Translations under genes and position numbers: made by a program
Shown: positions 10,641 to 22,026 of the stretch, piece after piece
Numbering within the stretch: the stretch's first letter is position 1
Layout of the letters: every line of letters begins with the position of its first letter
Source: Nymphalis io
Lineage: Eukaryota > Arthropoda > Insecta > Lepidoptera > Nymphalidae
Assembly (NCBI RefSeq): GCF_905147045.1
Contig: NC_065892.1
Location: forward strand, 13,301,501 to 13,365,500
Length of the DNA: 64,000 nucleotides
Direction of reading: 5' to 3'
The notes under the pieces: model-generated
Seen by the model: the letters and a program-made list of their open reading frames with translations, nothing else
The model's database searches: none
What the model was told of the DNA's origin: nothing

Positions 10641-11255
10641 TAATAATTTTTTGTTTGTGTTTATATAACTGTATGTAAAATAAAATATATTATATTCTAT
10701 GTTTATAAATACTAATCGTGACCAGAAAGTTTGAAGACTGATTCATTTATTACGATAAGCTTATATATATTTATCGTATTATATCTGTTACCTCGATACT
10801 GCTATGCGGATAGTTATGTAAATTAAACGTAAGATAATTTGAGACCTGCATAAGGATATAGGGATATAAATTAAGGGATTTATGGGGACGTAAATTTGAT
10901 GCTGACGTAGCGTCTAGCTTTTGACTTATTTTGCTTTGGCTGAGATAATATCGCTCAGAGAAAAAAGTGACGAATCATTAGATTTCTATCTCTATTTATG
11001 GATAGAGGTCGATTGCATATTCAAATTTAATGTAACCGCTCGTAATATAGAATCCATTCATTAAAAAAAACATCACAAACGGTTCACTATCGACTATATA
11101 TATGTCTTTCTTTCCGAGTCGGCTAAAAGTATTAATAAATTTGCATATTTATTTTTCTTAATAGGTTATTTAATAATAACATATATTTGCCGAATTAATG
11201 TAAATCTAAGCGTAACGTCAAAAGATATTCTAGTTAAAATAAGTGAACACATATA
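10641..11255. other. No gene seen
   Basis: Plain A+T-rich DNA. No splice-bounded coding exon or recognisable repeat. Confidence 0.6.
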
Positions 11256-11460
11256 ATTGTTACTAGTTTCTGTCCGCGGCTTCGCCCGCGTGTGAAAAGG
11301 TGCTAGATACCCTATGTACTTTACAACCGACAAATTGCTGGGGGAGGCTTTCGTCCAGCAGTGGATGGCAAAAAGCTGAAAAAAAAATGCATACAAAATT
11401 TCATTTTGCTCGGTCGAGTAGTTAAAACGTGAAAGGGTTGTAACAAGCAAATAAACACGT
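11256..11460. mobile_element. Widespread lepidopteran repeat fragment (Helitron-like?)
   Basis: Contains 'ctagtttctgtccgcggcttcgcccgcgtgtg...' and ends 'cggtcgagtagttaaaacgtgaaagggttgtaacaagcaaa'. Both parts are hallmarks of a very common butterfly repeat. Related scraps occur at 15800-15975, 25757-25945 and 38570-38712. Confidence 0.55.
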
Positions 11461-11490
11461 TTGCATAAATTATTATATCAGTAAGGTTTA

Positions 11491-11612
11491 CTTGTGGTAG
11501 GACTTTGTGCAAGCTCGTCTGGGTAGGTACCACTCAGTCATCAGGTATTGTAATGTCTATAGGCGTTGGTGATCACTTACCGATATGCTCGTACCTACAC
11601 TATAAAAGAAAA
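11491..11612 (+). mobile_element. Repeat family B with large internal deletion
   Basis: The 5' part (tgtggtaggactttgtgcaagctcgtctgggtaggtacc) is joined directly to the 3' part (aatgtctataggcgttggtgatcactta...ctataaaagaaaa). The middle about 170 bp of family B is missing. Confidence 0.75.
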
Positions 11613-13370
11613 GGATTAACAGTGAAAAAAAATCAAATTAAATTCAATTTTTATTGTATGCCTAATGTTCATTGAATTTACTTCTACCTATTTAATTTCT
11701 TAGAACTAATATAATATATTATTATATATTATATTCAAATATTTGATAATCGAATTGAATTGCAAAATGTTGCGTGATTCCACACAACAAATACAAAGAC
11801 AAAGGCACACGCTAGCATTGTCACAATGTCCTTTACCTAAATATTGACTATAAAAAAGAATATTCAGGTCAATCGACTGTTAAATAATTTTATTTTTCTT
11901 TGTACTTCGAGGTGAGACGCTTGTAGAAATTAGTGTGAACTGTTGATAACAAAATTACTGATTGAAGGATCAAGGCGGTTTCCCGTAACAATTAATTTTA
12001 TCATTAAAGCGTTTTTAAGTGCCACGAACAATTTCAATAAGAATCTAATGTAAAAAAACCGAAACACTGAAATAGTATAAGCAAGATTAACATTATAGAG
12101 ACATATTAGCTCGTTCTATCCAACAACAAAAAATGTTGAGCTTTAAAATTAAAATATCTTTATTCAAATAGTAAATTTACAAGAAAACTATTAAATCGTC
12201 AAGCGCTATCACCGGTTCAGAATCTGGATCCCACTGAGAAGAACCGGCAAGAAACTCAGTAAGTTACTCGTTTTTATCTATGTATAGATAAGTTAAATAA
12301 AAACAATACGTCAGTTGTCAACTATAAGTCCTTTTTGTATATGTCGCCTAGAATAAAGGGATACAGGAAGTTTCAAGATCAAATGACACTATTTGATGCG
12401 TTACAATAATATGGTTCGGGAGCGATTTGGTCTGCCCACATCCTCAACTTCACATTTGACGCCCCCAGGGGGACTATTCAATCTTCCTTTGCCGGTTATT
12501 TCTTAATTCTAATGTTTTTATTTCAAACCGTTTGTGGATATTGATAAACAAATTCAAAGGGTTATAATATATTAAAAAAATATTTTTTATTAATAAATGA
12601 ACGATAAGTGCCCTTTATATTATTATTATTAGTAACTTCACTATTATTTAAGTACTCGATGTGTTATGATACTATTATGGGAAATCATCATGGAAGCCTA
12701 TAATAATAAGCCTATATAAATAAAATAATTGATAGTTTATCTCACTATTATGTAATACAATTTAGTCATTTTGTTTAACTAAGTAGTAACTGAATTAATC
12801 TCAAAATTAAAAAAAATGCTAAAAATATTGAAATGAGAAATATTAAAAACAAATGATTCTATTCGTACCGACTACATAACTTATATTTCCTATCCTTCTG
12901 AGAAATTCGGATAAAAAGTTTGATCGCGGTAACTCGAAATTAAAAAACCCACGATTGCATCCATGTTAAGCCTTACTGTTTTTGTCAGAACAGTGTGGGT
13001 CGCAGCATGATATTATAAAGCCTTTATCAATACATGGGCTATATAATTGAAAAATATTTTCTTTCTAATTGGACTATTAGATTTGAGATTAGCGCGTTTA
13101 AACAAACGAATATTTCAGATTTATTAATTGGTATATATTTTAATGAACTAATTTCAAAAGTTAAGATATTATTCCATTTATTCTGTAGAAATAATTGTAT
13201 ATCTTTTTCCTTAACTGAAGCTTGAAGTATTACCGAAATTAAAATCTAAATAGTGACGTGTGACTTTCGGTTGGCAATATTTTAATCACCTTTTAAATAA
13301 AAACCAAAAGTAAAGTAACCCGCTGGGATAAGTTCCTTTTTTCATTTGAGATGAAGGTTTATCGTCTACT
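11613..13370. other. No gene seen; contains one LINE 3'-end-like repeat
   Basis: Around 12146-12275 is 'aatatctttattcaaatag...gcgctatcaccggttcagaat...gaagaaccggcaagaaactcagtaagttactc', a common lepidopteran LINE (CR1-like) 3' end read in reverse. A G+C-richer stretch (cgcccccagggggactattcaatc) near 12430-12500 may belong to it. The remainder is simple A+T-rich DNA. Confidence 0.55.
12146..12275 (-). mobile_element. LINE 3'-end fragment (CR1-like, 'accggcaagaaactcagtag' type)
   Basis: Contains the hallmark 'ccggttcagaatctgg' and 'gagaagaaccggcaagaaactcagtaagttactc'. A related scrap is at 49381-49437. The clade name is from memory and tentative. Confidence 0.5.
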
Positions 13371-13374
13371 CAAC

Positions 13375-13545
13375 CAGGATGCTCCAATGCTGGTTGGTTG
13401 GCTAACGATGTTTTCCTTAACCGCCGAGGACGACATGTATTATAAAAATACATTAAGCACATTAAACTTCGCTTTTGCTTACCCGGGTCTGAACCCTGAT
13501 TCATCAGCTAACACATCTTCACATCTTCTAACCACACAACTATTA
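13375..13545 (-). mobile_element. tRNA-derived SINE, diverged family A relative
   Basis: The plus strand shows 'gctccaatgctggttgg', 'acgatgttttccttaaccgccgaggacgacatg', 'aaatacattaagcaca' and a B-box complement 'cccgggtctgaaccctgattcatc'. These follow the order of family A with several deletions. The 65-codon frame here is an accident of the repeat. Confidence 0.6.
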
Positions 13546-14690
13546 TGACTTAACTTTTTAATTACATAATAATTATTTTATCAAATCACAATATAGATAT
13601 AGAATAAATTCAATCAATATCAATAAATTAAATATATTTTCTTTGTACTATTTTGGATTTTTTACTTCTATAAAGGTTGATCCGTAACCTTTTGCGTAGG
13701 TCTAAGAGGTCCTTGTGACCGCAACATTGCGTATATTTTGCGTTTTGTTAAGTGTTAACAGCCCATGTAGCGACACGCGTCGATACCATTAGAAACAGAT
13801 GCGGGTACTGGGACGGTTTTTGTGAATAATAATTGATGGGGGAGCGACAATCTATGGATTTTGACAAGTTTGCGCGAGTTATGTTTACTGTCTGGTTTGA
13901 AAGATTTTTATTTAGGTATGTGTAGTGAAGGTAATAGCGGTCATTGAAACTTGTTTCTGAGATACTGGTTGACGTCAATCCGCTGCTCGGGCTCGTGAAA
14001 AAACATCGTTTTGATCATACTCGTGTGTCATGACGTAGGTATTTGTGTCCCTCTTGCGTACGAAACAGACAGATTATTGTAGTGAAGTTTGTTAAAAATA
14101 CATACATATTTTTATAACACGAAGCATCAGTCCCCTTGTTTAATATATATATTATTTTATCTATGTTTTTTTACTTTTGCATTTGGATTATTCAAAGAGA
14201 ACGTAAAACCAATAAAAAAATTAACATTGTAAACATACTCAGACAAACTGCAGTTTTTATCTACAATATACTACATTATATATTTGAAATATTAATAGTA
14301 AATAGTTTTATATAATAACGAATACCCGAAACATCAAACGAGAATATACAATAATCAATGTAAATAAATATAACTGAATCTGAACTGAATTTAATATCAA
14401 CGAGTTTAATAAACTTCATATAAATTAAAATCAAAATAAATTCAACGGTGACGGTGACTTTTGTTACCATTACCTTAAACAAACAACATCAGTATATATA
14501 ATCAATAAAAGTGGTGGTGCCGTACGAACGACGAACAAACAATGTTAGGAATTGCATAATAGAGATGAATTGATTGACTTCTGTTATTGTTTAAGTTACA
14601 AGCGAGTGACTACTGAGACAAAGAAAACAAAAGCAATACTTAACAATTAATATTTTTCGTAATAAAAAAAGTATTTTAATACTCCTCTTT
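13546..14690. other. No gene seen
   Basis: Mixed A+T-rich DNA; 13680-14080 is slightly richer in G+C. No supported exon. Confidence 0.5.
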
Positions 14691-14692
14691 AA

Positions 14693-14822
14693 ATGTATAA
14701 TAAGTAGGCAGACGGGCAAATGATGGTAAGTTCTTTACATTGCCAATGGTTTTTTCACTGTAGTTACAATGGCTTACTCGCCCTTCAAACTAAAACACAA
14801 CAATAATAAGTATTGCTGCTTA
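14693..14822 (-). mobile_element. Repeat family B, degraded
   Basis: 'gtaggcagacgggcaaatgatggtaag...acattgccaatgg...gtagttacaatggcttactcgcccttcaaactaaaacacaacaataa...agtattgctgc' follows family B in reverse, with deletions. Confidence 0.6.
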
Positions 14823-15799
14823 ATTATCATTATCGATCTTGGAATTTTCTAGTGCTAGATAAACAATATTATTTTGAGAAGGATATGCAGATCATCAGGC
14901 TGTCACTAAGAACTAGGATTTTCGAATAGCCCTACTTGCCTTGGGTTAGTCATTCTACCGCCAAACAATAATTTTTGCTATTGCCATATTTAAAAATGAG
15001 CAAATACATCACAGAATCTATGTTGGCAGTACATTGAGTGTGAAAAAAATTGTTTATATTTATTATTTATTATACATATTTTTATTATATTAACAACTTT
15101 GGTTATATATTTCAATACAGGCAAATAATAAAACTAAGCAAAACAATGAATCTTTATAATCTCCTTTGACATATTGCCACTGGTTTTCAAAATCGTCTAT
15201 GAACGAATGTAATTGACTAATTACATACAATATAGCCTATTTACTCATCTATATATAATCTATATATAATAAAATATCAGTTTATAATACTTAGGTGATT
15301 TTTAAATGATTCTTTTTATGTATTATTATAAATGAAATATTATGAGAATTAAATGGTCCCGCTATCACTCGTAACTTAAATAAAATTTCACGGTCAAAAT
15401 GAAGGGTCTGAATTTAACGAGGTACACGTGTTCCGGCAATAGTTGACGACTTTAACACGTCACTTGCAAGAGCTGTTCATGCGTATCACAAGTACCTTAC
15501 ACCCTTATTAATATGTCTTTAGAGTTCATTTTGCACTAATAAATTTATTCATTAATACTATGCAAATGTGTAGTTCTTATTACTATGACTATTGAGTTCA
15601 ATTTAGTAACGAATATCATATGCTTGGGTTGGTTTGATATACCATTTGTAACAGAACAGTATGTTTTGACGCGTACGAAATGTTTCAATGACTTGCCGAG
15701 GAAACTATGACGGGTAGCTTATCGTGGTAACGAAACTTTATTTGATTAATTATACATATGTAGCTAATTGCGTGATTTGTGATTTTGGATAGTTACGTT

Positions 15800-15975
15800 G
15801 TTAAAACTTACGCATGGTGTTACTGACTTTTAGTTTCGGGTGTTAGGTACACTATGTAATTTTCTGTACCCTCTGATAACGTGCATGCAAAATTTTATGA
15901 TGATCATTTGAGAAGTCAAGAAGCGTTGCAAACAAACAAAAAATAAAATCACTTTAGCATTATGTAATATTAGAT
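15800..15975. mobile_element. Widespread lepidopteran repeat fragment (Helitron-like?)
   Basis: 'gggtgttaggtacactatgtaattttctgtaccctctgataacgtgcatgcaaaattttatgatgatcatttgagaagtcaagaagcgttgcaaacaaaca' resembles 25757-25945 in order and wording. The source element is not certain. Confidence 0.45.
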
Positions 15976-16050
15976 TGAGATTCGCATTTGGATTCTGAAA
16001 TAGCTTCATCGATAATGGCAACTATAGTTATTTCGACACATATCAAGGAG

Positions 16051-16297
16051 TCTGGGTAGGTACCTCCCACTTATCAGATATTCTAGTATTATTGTGTTCA
16101 GGTTTTAAAGGTGTGTAAGCCACTGTAATTACAGACACAAGGTCTTAGTTCCAAGGTTGGTGGCGCAATGGCGATATAAAGAACTGTTAAAGAATATAGC
16201 GATATAAAGAATATTTCTTACAGCGCCAATATACATATATGGACGATGGATACCATATACCATTTAGTGACGCATTTGCCCGTCCCCCTAAAATAAA
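16051..16297 (+). mobile_element. Repeat family B, degraded, with a local duplication
   Basis: It runs from 'tctgggtaggtacctcccacttatcagatattcta' to 'ttgcccgtccccctaaaataaa'. The segment 'gcgatataaagaa' occurs twice (about 16171 and 16199), a small tandem duplication. It lies about 80 bp upstream of the LINE. Confidence 0.65.
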
Positions 16298-16379
16298 TCG
16301 TCGATAAATGATGTAAGTGGATACAGGATATTAACACACTTAATTTATATAAAACATTTGTATTTCATTTTTTTATTAT

Positions 16380-16396
16380 TATTAAAAACGAGTTTT
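16380..16396. repeat. Target-site duplication, left copy (LINE)
   Basis: TATTAAAAACGAGTTTT, identical to 20309-20325. The two copies bracket the retrotransposon. Confidence 0.9.
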
Positions 16397-19300
16397 CTAG
16401 TCCAGAGGGTGGATCTACCAGTTATCTGTCCGATAGCTGGTTGGAATCACTACGGGTACGCGACCCCGGACTGCTCTAGCTACTAGTGTCACATTCCTGT
16501 ATCTTCCGTGATCACAGTATCCTCACCCCTCTCCTTGATACGTTGTTTCCCAAAATTATCCCAGCGTCACGCCAAAGAAGAAGGAAAACTAATATTAAAC
16601 CCGGAGCGGTGCCTCCGTTTAGGCGTAAGCCAGTCACCTGCGGCCAAACCAGCACCACACGTATTGACTCGTCATTCCTGCGGATCCTGCTGGGGAGGAG
16701 GAGAGGGTGGCATGGGTACTGGGCAAGCCCGTGTTGCCATAAAGTCGCCTGGCCCAGGCGTAGCAGCATCCACGGAGAGGACACTTCGCTCACCTGTCTT
16801 GCAGGTGGAAAACAACACGGAGAGTGGCAGTCACCGGTTATAAGTCAGCACGAATAGGCGTAAGTGCGGACGCCAGGGGCCACTCTTGACAGTAGGAGGA
16901 TCCATCGTAGATCCATTGATCAGTTACCGCCTGCTTTAAGTCGGGCAGCCCCCGATCAATAAGGTACTGATCCGCCTCAGCGTTAACTTGTTCCGCCTGG
17001 GTGAACGGAACACAAGCCTTACAGCTAGACGTTGACGCTGTGACATTAACCACCTGCTCAAAGAAACAAAAATCTCAAAACCCACAACAACGCTGCTTAC
17101 ATGCGCTTTGCGACATGGAATGTCCGAACGATGAGGACAGGCTTCCCGAACACCTACGGAAGCTCCGATTGCGCCCAAAAACTGCGCAAAACTTACAGTA
17201 TCGACGTGGAGCTTAAAAGGCTCAAAATCGATATCGTAGCCTTACAAGAGACCAGAACTGAAGACGAAGAGTCTTTGCGTGAAGCTAACTACACTTTTTA
17301 CTGGAAGGGCAAGAGTTCCTTGGAAACACGAGAGCATGGTGTAGGTTTCGCGGTTCGAAACCATCTCATCAACGCCATAGAGACACCTGTAGGCGTTTCC
17401 GAGCGGATTATGGTCTTGCGTCTAAACACAAAAAGCGGCTTTGTCACGCTAATTTCCGCTTACGCACCGACGCTTAGTTCAAAACCTGAGACCAAGGATC
17501 AGTTCTACGGCCAGCTCGATGAGACAGTGCGCAGGGTGAATCCAACGGACAGACTGCATATTTTGGGTGACTTTAATGCCCGCGTCGGTCAGGGTACATC
17601 AGCCTGGCCTGAATGCCTCGGTGCACACGGCATAGGCAAGCTTAACGACAACGGACAACGACTGTTGGAGTTTTGCTCAAGGCACCAGCTGTGTGTTACC
17701 AACACCTTTTTTAAAGGCAAAATGATGCGGAAAGTCTCGTGGATGCACCCTCGATCTAAACACTGGCACCAATTAGACCTTGCTCTAACAAGAAGGAGGG
17801 ATCTACGGGAAACACTCCACACGCGGGCGTTTCACAGTGCCGATTGCGACACCGATCACAGCCTCGTCGCTACTAAAGTCCGACTTGTCCCTAGAAGAGT
17901 CCATTCTTCCAAGCCACTCGGTCGAAAAAAGATAAATCTTTTCAAGACTCGTGACATGGAAGTAGTGGAGTCATTTGGGGAACTCGTCCGCGAAGAAGTT
18001 GCAACTTGGGATAGTACGGCATCAGCGCGAGTCGAATGGGAAAAAGTCAAGTCTCTTCTCACTGACACTGCAGGCAAGATTTTTGGCTATCAAAAGGCAA
18101 AATCTTACGACTGGTTTCAAGAAAACGAGAAGCACTTACTTCCCTTGATTGACTCGAAACGCCAAGCCGCTTTAAATTTTCGCCTTAACCCTTGCGATGC
18201 GACGCGTAAAGATCTCACGAAGGCAAAAGCCTCACTCCAGCGTAGCACGCGCTTCTTTGTAAATGCGTATTGGACAGAGCTTTGCCAAAGCATCCAAGCG
18301 TGCGCAATCGCGGGGGATATTGGCGGGGTGTACGCGGGCATCAAAAGAGCTCTTGGACCTACTCCAAAAAAGACGGCACCTCTCAAGGAAACCGACGGTT
18401 CTGTTATAACAGACAGCACCCGTCAGATGGCAAGATGGGTAGAATACTACAAGGGGCTCTACTCGTGCCCAGTGGATATTCAGCCAGAAGCAATGGAGCT
18501 TGTCCCGAATCTGGCAACTTGGCACGAGCTAGACGTTGCACCCACAGTAGAGGAACTTTATCTGGCCGTCAAGAAGCTCAAATGTGGAAAGAGCCCCGGA
18601 AAAGACGATGTTGTCACCGAAGTCGTCAAGCTTGAGTGCCTCTTGCCCATCCTTCATAACCACCTGGCTAAGTGCTGGGAAGAAAACTACGTCCCTCAGG
18701 ATATGCGAGATGCTAACATCGTCACTCTTTATAAAGGCAAAGGCGATCGTGGCGACTGCAACTGTTACCGCGGAATATCTCTTCTTAGCATCGTCGGTAA
18801 AGCCTTTGCCAGGGCCATTTTAGGCAAACTACAAAGGCTCGCCGACCGCGTATACCCTGAGGCACAATGTGGTTTTAGGTCCCAACGGTCAACTGTCGAC
18901 ATGATATTTTCACTCAGACAGCTACAAGAAAAGTGTAGGGAGCAACATACCCCCCTAGTCATTGCATTTGTAGACCTAAATAAGGCTTTTGACTCCGTGA
19001 GCAGAGAGGGGTTGTAGTCGGTTCTTGTCAGAATTGGATGCCCCCCAAAACTCCTAAGGATAGTGCAATCGTTCCACGAAGGTATGGAAGTTACCGTCCT
19101 GCACAATGGCAACGCATCCACGCCATTCGACGTACGCCGTGGTGTTCGTCAAGGTTGTGCACTGGCCCCCACCTTGTTCGGAATATTATTCTCAGTGCTT
19201 CTGAAGGTTGCTTTTGGAGATGAACAGCAAGGCGTCCACTTACACACGCGAACCGATGGTAGGCTGTACAACATCTCAATGCTCAAGTCCAAACGCTACA

Positions 19301-20308
19301 GGGAGGACTTATTTGTAGATAGTCTCCTCTTCGCTGACGACGCTGCCTTCGTTGCTCATGACCAAGCTCAACTCCAGAGTCTAATGGACAAATTTGCCAG
19401 AGCGTGCGACCTCTTTTCAATGTCCATAAACTGCAAGAAGACCGTTATTTTAGCGCAAGGATGTTTAGAGCAACCAGTCATCTTGCTTAACGGCGCACCT
19501 TTACAGGTGGTTAACAAATTTTGCTACCTTGGGTCGCATTTGTCGAGCAATCTCTCGCTTGATGCAGAGATCGACTTCCGCATCGGCAAAGCAGCCTCTA
19601 CGTTCGGGAGGCTCTGTTCAAGGGCTTGGGATAACAGACACCTTACGGTAAAAACGAAAATGCTTGTTTACCAATCATGTGTCCTAAGCACACTCTTGTA
19701 TGGAGCAGAAACGTGGACAACGTACGCAAAACAAGAACGCCGACTAAACACATTTCACTTGCGCTGTCTTCGGAGCATTCTGGGCATCACATGGCAGGAT
19801 CGCGTGACAAACGAGTCTGTTCTAGGCAAGGCACAGCTGCCTAGCATCATGGCCATTCTCAAAAAAAAAACGGTTACGGTGGCTGGGACACGTGCATCGA
19901 ATGGAGCAGACCCGTCTTCCAAGGCAAATACTACTGGGAGAGGTTGTGGATGCAAAGAGGTCTGTTGGGAGGCCTATGCTCCGTTACAAAGATTGCGCTA
20001 AGCGTGATATGGTTGCGTTTAACATCCCTAGCAATCGATGGGAGGAACTGGCAGAGGACCGTGCCAAGTGGCGACGCCTTATTCACGAAGGTCAATCAAA
20101 GCATGACAATGACTGGTTTAAACTACTAAAAGAAAAACGCACTAGGCGTCATGAGCGGGCTTCAAACCCCCGCCCATCTGGGGGCGCATACACTTGTCGG
20201 AAGTGCGGCCGGAGGATCCTCTCTCGCATTGGTCTATTCAGTCATGAACGCAAGTGCCTTCGCGATGCCGCTTAAATCATCTGTCAAAGATGCAGAGGCC
20301 TATATATA
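16397..20308 (+). mobile_element. Near full-length non-LTR retrotransposon (LINE, RTE-like)
   Basis: A 3.9-kb block with much higher G+C than its surroundings, bracketed by a perfect 17-bp target-site duplication. It has a 0.7-kb 5' region, one long coding region for an APE-type endonuclease plus reverse transcriptase with a C-terminal zinc-finger-like motif (17101-20275), a very short 3' UTR and a TATATATA tail instead of poly(A). The layout, short tail and endonuclease-RT order suggest the RTE/Proto2 side of the LINE tree; a tree would be needed to settle this. The intact duplication and only two obvious lesions indicate a recent insertion. Confidence 0.9.
17101..20275 (+). pseudogene. LINE endonuclease / reverse transcriptase ORF, broken by one stop and one frameshift
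   Basis: Endonuclease motifs: TWNVRTM at residue 5, LQETR near 48, SAYAPT near 120, LGDFNARVG near 154 and DTDHS near 250. Reverse transcriptase: LYKGKGDRGDCNCYRGISLL, CGFRSQRSTVDMIF, domain A FVDLNKAFDSV ending in an in-frame TAG at 19015-19017, domain B GVRQGCALAPTLFGILFS, catalytic FADD near 19330. After the TAG the same frame stays open to an A10 run at 19861-19870, where a one-base length change shifts it. The rest of the protein continues in the next frame to TAA at 20275. It ends in a C-x2-C...H-x3-C motif (YTCRKCG...SHERKC). In related LINEs a Trp usually sits where the TAG is. Start chosen at 17101 because an upstream in-frame stop lies near 17045. Confidence 0.9.
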
Positions 20309-20325
20309 TATTAAAAACGAGTTTT
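20309..20325. repeat. Target-site duplication, right copy (LINE)
   Basis: Identical to 16380-16396; directly follows the TA-repeat tail of the LINE. Confidence 0.9.
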
Positions 20326-20378
20326 AACTAGACCATAGAATCTTCTATGTCGTATATCCTGTATTTGGAAGCGTTTAG

Positions 20379-20652
20379 ACTGCCTCGTTGATCTAGATAA
20401 GGCCGCAGATCTCGAGTTTCAAATCGCTGGTCGGGCCTGGAGTCTGGAAGGGGGAAGTGTGAACACATCCGTTTCTTGGAAACTTTCTCTGGTCGAGTTT
20501 ATTTGACGTCCCATAAGACTATGAGAGTGAGAGAATTGAGAGTGCACCTGTGTTTGCGCACACACTTATGCACTATATGTCCTGTGAAGTTGGCTAATAT
20601 CTCTTGAGATTGGTCGATGTAGCCGAATTCGGTCAGTAGGACATCATCATTT
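20379..20652 (+). mobile_element. SINE family C, diverged
   Basis: It begins 'actgcctcgttgatctag' with a damaged tRNA-like head, keeps 'gagagtgcacctgtgtttgcgcacacactt' and ends 'gattggtcgatgtagccgaattcggtcagtaggacatcatcat'. It is the oldest-looking family C copy in the window. Confidence 0.75.
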
Positions 20653-21180
20653 GGAAAGTTATGCTATTTAATAAAATACTTATTATAAATGTACTTTATA
20701 AAAATAATAATTAACAAAAATAGATAATATTTGTATTTTATGTTTTAAAAAAATAGGGTTTTTCATATGAGCGTTCCAATCCTATTTACTATAACAAACA
20801 ATTCTGGACATCAAATATTCTTCCCCTTAAACCTCTGGACCAATTTCATGCACAATAACTGACAACTTACCAAATATTGTCCGCACTTATATTTGATGTC
20901 TCCAGACCCACAAAGGAATATTGTACAATGTACCACAAAGGTAAACCAGAATGTTACATAATAGTCTTTATGTCTATATATATATAAGGTCGAAGGAGTT
21001 TTGTCATGGGTACATAATATTACCATATAAATACGGACGTCGCTGTATCTTATGAGGACGGTCGCTCTTTCATTGTTATTTCGAGGCAATGTACTCGACT
21101 GCACAAGAGTTTTTGCGAAATATGAATATAATATTAGATTTTACATTACACATGTAAGTTTTGATATATTTGTTTTGGAA
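20653..21180. other. No gene seen
   Basis: A+T-rich DNA; open frames here are short and without splice support. Confidence 0.5.
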
Positions 21181-21186
21181 TTTTGT

Positions 21187-21228
21187 AGAAATTATAGGGA
21201 TGTAATTATTTACATCCCTATAATTTCT
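21187..21228. repeat. 19-bp perfect inverted repeat, 4-nt loop
   Basis: AGAAATTATAGGGATGTAA (21187-21205), loop ttat, exact complement (21210-21228). The right arm is also the start of a 54-bp tandem duplication. Confidence 0.88.
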
Positions 21229-21310
21229 CAGGTGATCACATTATTGTGATATATCCTTATAATTTATACCCCTATAATTTCTCACGTGATCACATTATTG
21301 TGATACACGT
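21216..21310. repeat. 54-bp tandem duplication
   Basis: 'ccctataatttctca' followed by '-gtgatcacattattgtgata' occurs at 21216 and again at 21270 with one mismatch over about 35 bp, then diverges. Confidence 0.8.
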
Positions 21311-21532
21311 GATATGATTAAAAAATATTGGCTCAATAGTTCTTGTATTGATTATATGTTATTCGAAAAGAGTTTCTTTAAAAGCTTTAATGTTAACTCT
21401 TAAATGGTATATAATTAACTCTCGGTATGTGAATCATAGGCGACATATTGCAAATACAAGGCTAGCAATTAAAATTTATCGTTAACTTAGATTATTTTAA
21501 CCGTATAATTATGACGCTTATATGGATAAGGC

Positions 21533-21625
21533 AGTGGCGTATTGATAATGAAGTGGATGGTTAATAAATCTTACATTGTCAATGTCTTTCGGCGGTGGTG
21601 ACTACCTAACTTCAGGTATTTGTTA
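21533..21625 (+). mobile_element. Repeat family B fragment
   Basis: 'ggcgtattgataatga...ttacattgtcaatgtctttcggcggtggtgactacctaacttcaggta' matches the 3' half of family B. Confidence 0.5.
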
Positions 21626-21661
21626 GTCCACATATATATTATACATATACATATATATATA

Positions 21662-22026
21662 ACTGCCTCGTTGATTTAGTGGCTTGATATAAGGTAGATC
21701 CGGAGGTCCTGGGTACAATTCCCAGGTCGGGCCAATAAAAATTTATTGGATTATTCTGTCAGAAAATTCTCAGTAGCATCCCGGAGTCTGGAATTTAGAA
21801 GTGTGTACACTCCTGTGAATCGAAAAGCACGTAAAGCAGTTGGTCCTGCGCCTGAACTCTTTCCGGTCGTGTCGGATTGCCGTCCCATCGGATTATGAGA
21901 GTGAGGGAAGAGTGCACCTGTGTTTGCGTACACACTTGTAAACTATAATTTCTTCTGCGTAGTTGGCTAATCTCTCTTGAGATTGGCCGCCGTGACCGAA
22001 ATCGGTCTGGAGGACTTTATTATATA
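21662..22026 (+). mobile_element. SINE family C, near full length
   Basis: The tRNA-Pro-like head is 'actgcctcgttgatttagtgg...ggaggtcctgggtacaattcccaggtcgggcc', with A box and B box. The body runs to 'ctcttgagattggccgccgtgaccgaaatcggtctggaggac', with a T/A-rich tail. The B box has one change from the clean copy at 54909-55277. Confidence 0.88.

Noticed and set aside
13351..13548. 65-codon ORF
   Set aside because: Lies in a diverged SINE; amino acids follow SINE sequence, not a protein family.
16486..17216. Several open frames (111-123 codons) in the LINE 5' region on both strands
   Set aside because: They overlap each other in different frames inside the G+C-rich 5' region of the LINE and show no conserved motif; G+C-rich sequence lacks stops by chance.
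17589..19955. Minus-strand and alternate-frame ORFs inside the LINE
   Set aside because: Shadows of the endonuclease/reverse-transcriptase frame, which has clear motifs on the plus strand.
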